DNA of 64,000 bases from Candidatus Chlorobium masyuteum (GTDB lineage Bacteria > Bacteroidota > Chlorobiia > Chlorobiales > Chlorobiaceae). A program made the translations under genes and the position numbers. Positions 58,029 through 64,000 of the stretch are shown here, one piece after another. Below the pieces are notes generated by a model. The model searched no databases and was not told the DNA's origin. It saw only the letters and a list, made by a program, of their open reading frames with translations. Within the stretch, counting starts at the first letter, position 1; the number at the start of each line of letters is the position of its first letter. The stretch covers positions 232,274 to 296,273 of the forward strand of contig NZ_JAAORA010000003.1 in NCBI RefSeq assembly GCF_011601315.1. The letters are read 5' to 3'.

Positions 58029-58059
58029 ATCATCTTCCAACAGCTCGGCTTGAGGATAA

Positions 58060-58165
58060 AACCCCAAAGGGGCGAAATACAGGTAGCGCAGTCCCTATAC
58101 AATCTGGGCTGGGAGAGAATTTCGAGCACCACACAAAGAAGCCTTCGAATCGCGGAACAGATTTT
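58060..58165. repeat. Dispersed repeat, copy A (about 105 bp)
   Basis: Aligns base for base with 61099-61203 along CCCC..GGGG.GAAATA, GGTAGCGCAGTCCC, GGGCTGGGA, ATTTCGAGCACC and TCGAATCGCG. The two copies share about 75-80% of bases by eye. It includes a short hairpin (ACCCCAAAGGGG). It is not translated and ends 15 bases before the stop of the DUF4292-like gene. Confidence 0.7.
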
Positions 58166-58180
58166 GAGTGGTACCTGCCC

Positions 58181-59038
58181 TCACATCCACGGCAGCGACT
58201 CTGCCTCATCCAGATTAATCACCCGAGCCCTCTTCGGCATCGAAAACGTGGCAGAAAGAGTCCCCTTGTTAAATGACCGCTCATCGTAGGAGATCACCAG
58301 CTGATGCTCTCCTTTAATGCCGGAACCGCTGTTGTAGAGGAGCATATCAATCTCTTTTGGTACAAGCGTACGCTGCGCGGCAATAGTGAGGGTTTCGTAA
58401 TTTCTGAAATGCAGCTCGGTAGTCGTCACTCCCTCCCTGTTTTTCAACAGGAGAGCGCTGAGCGTTCTGGTAACCGGATCAATAACAATCTCCTTGCTCC
58501 CCGTCTGGCTCTCTACCGTAAACATCAGATTTCCCGCCCCTTTTTTAACCGATCTGATGGCACTCACCGGCTCTGAAATCTTCACAAGCCCCAGCAGAGA
58601 CTCCGAGAGTAACCGGTAGCCGGAATTCACGCCGAGCATTTTCTCAAGATTCTCATCGTTGTTGCTGCCGACAAAAAGCAGGTTGTTGATCAGATCATGG
58701 ACATAGAGTGAATCACGGCTGAAAAACATGTCGGCGACCGGCCACCCGAGAAGACCCGCACTGACGATCATACGAGCCTCGGCTCCACGATTGAGCCTGA
58801 TATTGCAGAAAACCCGCTTCTGCCGTGTCGGTGTTTTTATCCAGACATCGGCATAACCGTCAAGAGAAACAACCGCCGGTGAAGCTGAAGCCACTTCACG
58901 ATAGAGATCACTATACTCGGCAATCATTACAATCTGTTCTGCAGGAAGCTCCTGGCGCCCCACACTCCTGAATTCAGAACATCCCGCGCCAAAAACAAGC
59001 AGGCAGAACACCCATACCATCAATCCAGTCCTCTTCAT
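58181..59038 (-). CDS. DUF4292-like outer-membrane lipoprotein (LolB-like)
   Basis: 285 residues. Signal peptide with lipobox GAGC (C20). The rest is beta-rich with an ordered alternation of strands (YADVWIKTPTRQKRVFCNIRL, SLYVHDLINNLLFVG, LLGLVKISEPV, QRTLVPKEIDMLLYN), the pattern of the LolA/LolB/DUF4292 family that carries lipoproteins or lipids across the envelope. It is convergent to sodB and separated by a repeat. No sequence motif proves the function. Confidence 0.7.
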   Translation of the reverse strand: MKRTGLMVWVFCLLVFGAGCSEFRSVGRQELPAEQIVMIAEYSDLYREVASASPAVVSLDGYADVWIKTPTRQKRVFCNIRLNRGAEARMIVSAGLLGWPVADMFFSRDSLYVHDLINNLLFVGSNNDENLEKMLGVNSGYRLLSESLLGLVKISEPVSAIRSVKKGAGNLMFTVESQTGSKEIVIDPVTRTLSALLLKNREGVTTTELHFRNYETLTIAAQRTLVPKEIDMLLYNSGSGIKGEHQLVISYDERSFNKGTLSATFSMPKRARVINLDEAESLPWM

Positions 59039-59289
59039 AACGCACGCTTTTATTTAGTCATCCATACTTCACCGATCTCTCTCATCATCACTTTTATCCT
59101 GAGCCAATTTATTTCCTTTGAGATTGATCTCTTTTACAGCACATTGCATTCAGGCGCAAAGAGCACCGGATTGAACGCGCCCGAATCAATATTTCATGGA
59201 TCGGGCAACCGATACCGTTGCATTGATATTCAATTTTCATAGTAATGTACAATGCAGCACTATCAAAACCACTACCCATTTTCCATCCC

Positions 59290-60471
59290 ATGCACGCACT
59301 ATACCTTAAACCAAAAGAACACCACCGCATCCAGAAAGGCCATCTCTGGGTGTTCAGCAATGAACTTGCCAATGTTCCCCGTGATATAGCCGCCGGTGAA
59401 ACCGTTCAACTCTTTACCCACGACAAAAAATTCATGGGCACCGGGTTTTATAACCCGCACTCCCTGATCGCCTTCAGGCTCCTCACCCGCAAGGATGAAC
59501 AGCCCGACAAGGATTTTTTCCTTAAACGATTCCTTGAAGCGCTCAAGCTTCGCGAAAAGACCTACTCACCGGAAGAGACCAACGCCTACAGGCTTGTACA
59601 TGGAGAGTCGGACGGTCTTCCGGGTCTGATTGTAGACCGCTTCAACCAGGCAATCGTCCTTCAGGCATTTTCCGCTGGTATGGATGTGCATCTGCCGCTT
59701 ATTACCGAGGTACTGCAGGAGCTTTTTAAACCTGAAGTTATCGTTGTTCGCAACGAATCCATCCTCAGGGAGCTCGAAGGCATTCCTCTCTACAAGGATG
59801 TTGTCATGGGTAACCGTAAGGCAACAAAACAGACCATATATGACGCAGGCATCTCCTACGATGTTGATGTGTTCGAAGGACAGAAAACCGGATTCTTCCT
59901 TGACCAGCGCGAAAACCGCAGAGTTATCCGGAAGTTTGCCAAAGATGCCGAAGTGCTTGATGTTTTCACCAATGACGGAGGATTTGCCCTCAACGCACTC
60001 TACGGCGGTGCAAAATCGGCCATTCTCGTTGATGCCTCCCAGGAGGCGCTGCAGCGTGCCGAGCATAACGCAAAACTGAACAATTTCAGTGAGTACAGTC
60101 TGGTTGCCGCCGATGCCTTTGATATGCTGGAACAGATGGGTGATGCCAAAGAGTCGTTTGACCTTGTTATTCTCGACCCTCCGAGCTTCACCAAGAGCCG
60201 CAAAAACCTGCCCGGTGCACTGAAAGGATACAAGAGACTCAACAAGCTCGGCATGCAGCTCGTCAAAAACGGAGGATTTCTTGCAACCGCCTCATGCAGC
60301 CACCACGTCTCCGAAGAGGATTTCCTGCAGACCGTCCATCAGGCAGCTCTTGCAGCAGGGTGCCAGCTCCGGCTGATCTACAAAAATTCACAACCCTTCG
60401 ATCATCCGGTACTGCTCTCCATGCCGGAAACCAGCTACCTCAAGTTTGCCTGCTTCTACCTGACGCGTTGA
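59290..60471 (+). CDS. RlmI-like 23S rRNA (cytosine-C5) methyltransferase
   Basis: 393 residues from the ATG at 59290 (an upstream ATG at 59245 adds unlike residues). An N-terminal PUA domain ([20 protein letters not shown]) is followed by the EEHD/RlmI domain and a SAM-binding domain ([20 protein letters not shown]). The motif [12 protein letters not shown] is the RlmI/RlmK catalytic region, and a conserved [13 protein letters not shown] loop is near the C-terminus with the candidate cysteine. It methylates a cytosine of 23S rRNA in E. coli; that target is inferred. Confidence 0.9.
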   Translation: MHALYLKPKEHHRIQKGHLWVFSNELANVPRDIAAGETVQLFTHDKKFMGTGFYNPHSLIAFRLLTRKDEQPDKDFFLKRFLEALKLREKTYSPEETNAYRLVHGESDGLPGLIVDRFNQAIVLQAFSAGMDVHLPLITEVLQELFKPEVIVVRNESILRELEGIPLYKDVVMGNRKATKQTIYDAGISYDVDVFEGQKTGFFLDQRENRRVIRKFAKDAEVLDVFTNDGGFALNALYGGAKSAILVDASQEALQRAEHNAKLNNFSEYSLVAADAFDMLEQMGDAKESFDLVILDPPSFTKSRKNLPGALKGYKRLNKLGMQLVKNGGFLATASCSHHVSEEDFLQTVHQAALAAGCQLRLIYKNSQPFDHPVLLSMPETSYLKFACFYLTR

Positions 60472-60480
60472 CAACCTCCC

Positions 60481-61053
60481 CTACCGGAAAGCCTTAACAA
60501 GATCATAGACCTCCTGCCATGTTTCAGCCCTCGGGCCCGGAACATGGCGGTTGGTGCTGTTGACAAAACAGATGGTGTAGAGCCCCTTCTCCCGAAGCTG
60601 AAGGATGTTGTCGGGTGTATCCTCGACATAGATATCCGCGCCAACCTGCGCCTTCTCTTTCATAAAACAGAGATCCCAGTAGGGAATGCCGTGGCTGTCG
60701 AGCCACTCGACGGTCTGCTGCACGGCGGAAGCATGGAAATAGTGGATAAAGAGACGGTGCGTGATGATGCGGATACGGTAGCCATCGTCGGAGAGCAGGC
60801 GCAGATACTTGCGGGCTCCGGGAATCATCGGCATGGTTTTAAAGAGCTCCCTCTGGGTGACGGCAAACCGGTGGAGGCTCTCATACTGACTTTTACCGGT
60901 CACACCCCACTCGGCAAGACCGTAGGAGACCTCCCTCGGCAACCCCTCAAGCGGACACTCGAACCACTCGGAAGCAATTTCGCGCATCCGGTCATAAAAA
61001 TCAGCGCAAACACCGTCCAGATCAACCCCGATAACTGTTTTCGGCTTCTCCAT
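60481..61053 (-). CDS. HAD-family 5'(3')-deoxyribonucleotidase-like phosphatase
   Basis: 190 residues. Three consecutive ATG codons lie at 61059, 61056 and 61053; GGAG directly upstream is correctly spaced (six bases) only for the third. The catalytic motif DLDGVCADF is at the N-terminus, the later signatures are IRIITHR and [12 protein letters not shown]. This is the NT5C-type layout that dephosphorylates deoxynucleotides. It is convergent to the methyltransferase gene. Confidence 0.85.
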   Translation of the reverse strand: MEKPKTVIGVDLDGVCADFYDRMREIASEWFECPLEGLPREVSYGLAEWGVTGKSQYESLHRFAVTQRELFKTMPMIPGARKYLRLLSDDGYRIRIITHRLFIHYFHASAVQQTVEWLDSHGIPYWDLCFMKEKAQVGADIYVEDTPDNILQLREKGLYTICFVNSTNRHVPGPRAETWQEVYDLVKAFR

Positions 61054-61098
61054 CATCATCTCCGAATAATTGCACAGAATTTCCTGACAAGGTCATTA

Positions 61099-61203
61099 AG
61101 CCCCGGAGGGGTGAAATATTGGTAGCGCAGTCCCGACGAAGTCGGGGCTGGGATAGGATTTCGAGCACCGCGCAACGAAGTAATCGAATCGCGCAACAAA
61201 TCA
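61099..61203. repeat. Dispersed repeat, copy B
   Basis: Same family as 58060-58165 (see that entry), including the leading hairpin GCCCCGGAGGGG, GGTAGCGCAGTCCC, a GTCGGGGCTGGGA block and the end TCGAATCGCGCAACAAAT. It lies in the 300-base gap upstream of the HAD gene. Confidence 0.7.
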
Positions 61204-61217
61204 AGAACGTCGCCATT

Positions 61218-61360
61218 GGGCGTCGCTATAAATTGTCGTGAGCGGTTTGAGTACAAGGCGGACGGAGCGCAGAAACCGGAGTGTACACGGAAGTACACGA
61301 GGATTTCGAGCACCGCCCAACGAAGTAATCGAATCGCGCAACAAATTTATAACGACGCCC
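61218..61360. mobile_element. MITE-like element with 16-bp terminal inverted repeats
   Basis: The left end GGGCGTCGCTATAAAT (61218-61233) and right end ATTTATAACGACGCCC (61345-61360) are complementary at 15 of 16 positions. The interior has a third partial copy of the dispersed repeat (61300-61347: ATTTCGAGCACCGCCC, CGAAGTAATCGAATCG) and no gene. Its last base is part of the TAG stop codon of the thioredoxin-TPR gene. Flanking target-site duplications were not obvious. Confidence 0.6.
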
Positions 61361-62175
61361 TAAAATGAGCGGTCAAATAATTTCCTGTACTTCCTCGTCA
61401 CCTCATCCTCCTCCCCGAGGAAGCGGAAAATGGCAATGCATGCCTTGCGTGATCCATCATCATCATAGTAGCGGTTCTGCACAATCACATCAATAAAAAG
61501 GGCAAGGGCTGCATCAAAATGCTGCTGCTTCAGCTCAGCTATAGCCGCAAGATAGTCAACACGTATACCATCTTCAGGCAGGTTATCCTTATTGATCATA
61601 CAGAGCCGGGCAAGCACCCGTACATTATCGGCCAGGGCAGCGTACTGAGGCTCACTCTCAAGAGAAGCACTCAGGCGAAGCGCCTCCTCGGGATGATCAA
61701 AAAGTCTCAGCCTCACGAGTAACGCTCTGGCCAGAAGATTTTCAGGCTCCTTGTGCAGCACGCCCTCCAGAAGGGATACGGCCATTGCAGGTTTGCCCTG
61801 CTGAGCAAATTGAGCAGCAAGAGTAAGTTCTTTCTCATAGAGAGCCGGCAGCTCTATTTTAAGCCACTCCCGGATCCGCTGTTCAGGAATAGCTCCCGAA
61901 AACTCACTTGACACCTCGCCGTCGATAAAGAGCTTGACAGCAGGGACCCCACGAACATTATAGGTTGAAGCAATATCAGGATACTCATCGGTATTAAGTT
62001 TGACCAGCTTCCAGCGCCCCTCACTCTCAAGGGCCAGCTTCTCAAGCACCGGAGTCAGCATCTGGCAGGGAGTACAAACCTCTGCCCAGAAATCCACAAG
62101 AACAGGAGTATCATGACTCTGTTCAATCACATCGCACTGAAAATCAAAAGGCTGCTGAGCATTCATATCGGTCAT
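61360..62175 (-). CDS. Thioredoxin-TPR protein, CnoX/YbbN-like
   Basis: 271 residues. The thioredoxin domain (about 8-105) has active site C34-T-P-C37 in VDFWAEVCTPCQML, then VRGVPAVKLF with the cis-proline. The C-terminal part holds tetratricopeptide-like helices (LTLAAQFAQQGKPAMAVSLLE, LAAIAELKQQHFDAALALFID). CnoX is a stress chaperedoxin that works with GroEL or DnaK; E. coli YbbN lacks the full CxxC, whereas this one has it. It starts in ATGA overlap with the HAD gene and its stop codon lies in a repeat. Confidence 0.87.
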   Translation of the reverse strand: MTDMNAQQPFDFQCDVIEQSHDTPVLVDFWAEVCTPCQMLTPVLEKLALESEGRWKLVKLNTDEYPDIASTYNVRGVPAVKLFIDGEVSSEFSGAIPEQRIREWLKIELPALYEKELTLAAQFAQQGKPAMAVSLLEGVLHKEPENLLARALLVRLRLFDHPEEALRLSASLESEPQYAALADNVRVLARLCMINKDNLPEDGIRVDYLAAIAELKQQHFDAALALFIDVIVQNRYYDDDGSRKACIAIFRFLGEEDEVTRKYRKLFDRSF

Positions 62176-62849
62176 AAACTATAAGTGGAAAAGGGTTCAG
62201 TCCGGTCACAACGAAAAACAACATGTTTAAGCACTCCGGCGATGCTCTCTTCGACGGCAAAAGCGCTTTCAAACCGCTGAAGTCTGGTGAGGCTGTTCGG
62301 CACCACCACACAGGCAATACCAGCCGCATGGGCAGAAGCAAAGCCCCTCAGCGAATCCTCGACAGCCAGAGCCTCTCCGGGAGCAACCCCGAGCGCATCA
62401 AGGGCCAGGAGATAGGGTTCCGGATGGGGTTTTGGATGTTCTACCTCATCCTCGGTCACTATCACTTCAAAAAAGTCCAGCAGACCGCTTTCGCGGTGCA
62501 TCATATAGATCTGGTCACGCGGGCTTCCCGTCACCATGGCAAGCTTTACCCTTCCGGTCAACGCCTGAAGGGTTTCAAGCACATCCGGCCTTACCGGTAT
62601 ATCCTTTCCGATCAGCTCCCGGTACTCCCGGTTGCGCCTCTCGATCAGCGGCCCGACAAGAGCATGATCCATTCCAAGGTCTGCCGCAATCTCGAAACTT
62701 CTCTTGGCGTTGCCAAGGTACTCCTCCGCCCAGTACTCTTCGGTCAACGCAATACCGTAAACGGCAAAGTGAGTACGCGTCAGCTCAAAAAAAACAGATT
62801 CGGTGTCAAGCAGAAGCCCGTCATTATCAAATAAAAGCGCATCAATCAT
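62172..62849 (-). CDS. HAD-superfamily hydrolase, beta-phosphoglucomutase-like
   Basis: 225 residues. LLFDNDGLLLDTES is motif I (DxD as DND, followed by DGxxxDTE); MVTGSPRDQIYMMH is motif II with the conserved serine; HPKPHPEPYLLALDALG and VEDSLRGFASAHAAG are motifs III and IV. The subfamily covers phosphoglycolate phosphatases and sugar-phosphatases. It overlaps the downstream gene by four bases. Substrate unknown. Confidence 0.88.
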   Translation of the reverse strand: MIDALLFDNDGLLLDTESVFFELTRTHFAVYGIALTEEYWAEEYLGNAKRSFEIAADLGMDHALVGPLIERRNREYRELIGKDIPVRPDVLETLQALTGRVKLAMVTGSPRDQIYMMHRESGLLDFFEVIVTEDEVEHPKPHPEPYLLALDALGVAPGEALAVEDSLRGFASAHAAGIACVVVPNSLTRLQRFESAFAVEESIAGVLKHVVFRCDRTEPFSTYSL

Positions 62850-62866
62850 AAGGTCAGCACATCCCG

Positions 62867-63040
62867 CTATTTCGAAAGTTCAGCTGTAGCAATTCGTATG
62901 TATGAAGAGGCTTCATCAAGTATTTTAAGGGCCTGGCGGATTTCATAATCATCATCCACATCATCCTTTGCCCGGTTCAACCTCTTCTTTGCATCCTCAA
63001 TGGCATCAGATGCCAACTGTAGATTTGAGCTGATGGACAT
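62867..63040 (-). CDS. Small helical protein, 57 residues, unknown
   Basis: ATG at 63040 preceded by GGAGAG five bases away; stop TAG at 62869-62867. The protein is strongly helical and charged (AIEDAKKRLNRAKDDVDDDY, then EIRQALKILDEASSYIRIAT), probably a helical hairpin. It lies 17 bases upstream of the HAD gene and in the same direction, so it may lead that operon. Good ribosome-binding site and a complete frame give reasonable support; no family recognised. Confidence 0.55.
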   Translation of the reverse strand: MSISSNLQLASDAIEDAKKRLNRAKDDVDDDYEIRQALKILDEASSYIRIATAELSK

Positions 63041-63270
63041 GGCACTCTCCCTGTTTGGTTATTCTGTATGGAAATACGTACCGTAATGTAGCACCAAATG
63101 CTCAAAAGTGGTAACGAAGCAAAAAGTAAAACAACCATTTCAGAGTAATCTGCAACCTCGCGGTTTCTTTTTTCTCCCTGAATGTGAAGAACCAATGTAT
63201 TTACGCCAGAATTCCCGTATTTTGCAAAAAACTGTATAGTCAATAATTACGGGCACTCATGTAATACATC

Positions 63271-63621
63271 ATGTACGAACCCCACTATACCAGACCCATC
63301 CCCTCCACCAGGTTTGCACTCAGGATCATGCTGCATGGAGCGGTTGCTCTCTGCATTGTCGCCTTTTCACTCCTTATCGGTATCGCAGGATACATGGCAA
63401 CCGAACAGATGGGGGTGCTCGACGCATTTCTGAACTCTTCAATGCTGCTTGGAGGAATGGGGCCGGTAAAAACCGAGGGACTATCTCCTGAAGGAAAGCT
63501 CTTCGCCGGTTGCTACGCACTCTATGCCGGACTGGTCTTTATCGCGGTCATGAGCATCATGCTCGCACCGGTTGTGCACCGGGTCATGCACCGCTACCAC
63601 TGGGATGAAAAACACGATTGA
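63271..63621 (+). CDS. Small two-helix membrane protein, ion-channel-like
   Basis: 116 residues. Hydrophobic segments at about 19-44 and 82-102, separated by a loop DAFLNSSMLLGGMGPVKTEG that recalls a degenerate potassium-channel pore helix. The C-terminus is basic and histidine-rich (HRVMHRYHWDEKHD). Similar proteins are sometimes called two-pore-domain potassium channel family; the selectivity filter is not conserved here. It is the last plus-strand gene before the intron end. Confidence 0.6.
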   Translation: MYEPHYTRPIPSTRFALRIMLHGAVALCIVAFSLLIGIAGYMATEQMGVLDAFLNSSMLLGGMGPVKTEGLSPEGKLFAGCYALYAGLVFIAVMSIMLAPVVHRVMHRYHWDEKHD

Positions 63622-63798
63622 GAGCACCATGACAACAAAACCAAACTGTTACAGTGTTCCTGCCCGGCAGAGTCAAAGAAGGTAGTGGATTGGACGTACC
63701 CAGCGCGGGGAGCGACAGTGCGAAAAAGTAGCCACGCTGCATCCAGTATCGCTCCTCCTGGCATAGCTAACTCTTCATTATGGGTTCACAACCAATAT

Positions 63799-63826
63799 CT
63801 GATACTGTTTTACAAAACAGTATCAG
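63799..63826. promoter_or_regulatory. 28-bp near-perfect palindrome, LexA-box-like
   Basis: Arms CTGATACTGTTTT (63799-63811) and AAAACAGTATCAG (63814-63826), 13 bases each, with two bases between. The inner part fits the E. coli LexA pattern TACTGT-N8-ACAGTA exactly (CTGT-N8-ACAG). It lies in a non-coding region 50 bases from the predicted end of a group II intron, so a downstream gene on the plus strand may have been separated from it. It could also be an operator for another repressor or an att-like site. Confidence 0.45.
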
Positions 63827-63914
63827 TAGTTATTAATTACCTCTGTCACTTACGTCCCCTAATCTCGAGTCGAGGGTGAGTAGGCCGGAGGAGTTTCACC
63901 TCCAGCCTCTTGCA

Positions 63915-63948
63915 GAACCGGACGTGAACCTCTCAGCTCATCCGGCTC
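63915..63948 (-). ncRNA. Group II intron domain V
   Basis: Exactly 34 bases with the catalytic triad AGC in GAGCCGGA pairing with TCCGGTTC, an asymmetric bulge, an inner stem and a GAGA (GNRA) tetraloop. These are the invariant features of domain V, the catalytic heart of the intron. It begins within the last codons of the reverse transcriptase. Confidence 0.85.
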
Positions 63949-64000
63949 CCATTATCCAGCCTTTCGGAACATATCCCTTATTCCAATGCACAAACTTTTC
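63938..64000 (-). CDS. Group II intron reverse transcriptase/maturase, C-terminal end only
   Basis: The last 20 codons of a frame entering from the right edge read EKFVHWNKGYVPKGWIMGAG and stop at TGA 63940-63938. A C-terminus of the kind ..HW..GW.MGA overlapping the start of domain V is characteristic of intron-encoded maturases. The rest lies outside the window, so intactness cannot be judged. Confidence 0.65.
   Translation of the reverse strand, partial: EKFVHWNKGYVPKGWIMGAG

Larger units (their letters stand above)
63876..64000 (-). mobile_element. Group II intron, 3' end (domains V and VI), continues beyond window
   Basis: On the minus strand the sequence reads, in order: the end of an intron-encoded reverse transcriptase, domain V (63915-63948), a GAGGCTGGAGG...CCTCCGGCC domain VI stem with a bulged A in CCTACTC, and a likely 3' splice end near 63876 (..CTCAC). 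The 5' part of the intron lies to the right of the window. The end point is uncertain by a few bases. Confidence 0.8.

Noticed and set aside
63685..63879. 64-codon plus-strand frame over the palindrome and intron end
   Set aside because: Crosses two structured non-coding signals; no ribosome-binding site.
1..64000. CRISPR arrays and intact insertion sequences
   Set aside because: No regularly spaced direct repeats and no transposase genes were found; only small repeats and the intron edge are present.

Overview
The window looks like chromosome from a green sulfur bacterium (Chlorobiaceae, Chlorobium/Pelodictyon-like). The main pointers are a BchC-type bacteriochlorophyllide dehydrogenase gene at 47817-48773, an Fe-superoxide dismutase, rpoN, and two promoter-like sites resembling the Bacteroidetes/Chlorobi TAnnTTTG element. 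The assignment to the family is an inference. There is no rRNA operon or CRISPR array. The one clear mobile element is the 3' end of a group II intron at the right edge.

Region by region. 1-3.9 kb: a truncated secreted serralysin-type metalloprotease, an orphan HigA-like regulator, rmuC, a 58-residue lipoprotein and tRNA-Cys. 3.9-9.1 kb: a five-gene minus-strand operon (flippase-like membrane protein, glycosyltransferase-like protein, NeuA-type CMP-sugar synthetase, KdnB-like dehydrogenase, KdnA-like aminotransferase) that probably makes and attaches an amino-sugar acid on the cell surface. 9.2-16.5 kb: a long-chain acyl-CoA synthetase, a MutY-type glycosylase without Fe-S ligands, a metallo-beta-lactamase-fold hydrolase, and the conserved ffh-rpsP-rimM-trmD-rplS translation operon. 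16.7-30 kb: heptose-phosphate kinase, two tandem START-domain proteins, a C-terminal processing protease, an AT-rich gap, RidA, a tenI-thiE-thiD thiamine operon, UDP-glucose dehydrogenase, and an operon with pepA and a DHH phosphoesterase.

30-44.7 kb: two exported alpha/beta hydrolases, then rlmN-(unknown)-adk-priA on the plus strand, a DoxX-like and a TPR protein, and a minus-strand block of aroQ, hslV-hslU, rpoN and a cysteine-cluster protein. 44.8-51.4 kb: folD, radA, a YvlD-like membrane protein, bchC, and a nucleoside-type ABC transporter with only one permease. 51.5-64 kb: small proteins, a PASTA protein, a prenyl diphosphate synthase, tatC, an esterase, coaE, sodB, a DUF4292-like lipoprotein, an rRNA methyltransferase, two HAD phosphatases, a thioredoxin-TPR protein and a small channel-like membrane protein. 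Dispersed repeats (58.1, 61.1-61.4 and 47.2 kb) lie in the intergenic gaps. At the right edge a group II intron (domain V, domain VI and the end of its reverse transcriptase) sits beside a near-perfect palindrome that resembles a LexA box.

Most of the content is core housekeeping. The least ordinary parts are the amino-sugar-acid operon, the clusterless MutY, the tandem START proteins, the exported hydrolases, the unknown gene between rlmN and adk, the MITE-like repeat that forms part of a stop codon, and the intron/palindrome junction.
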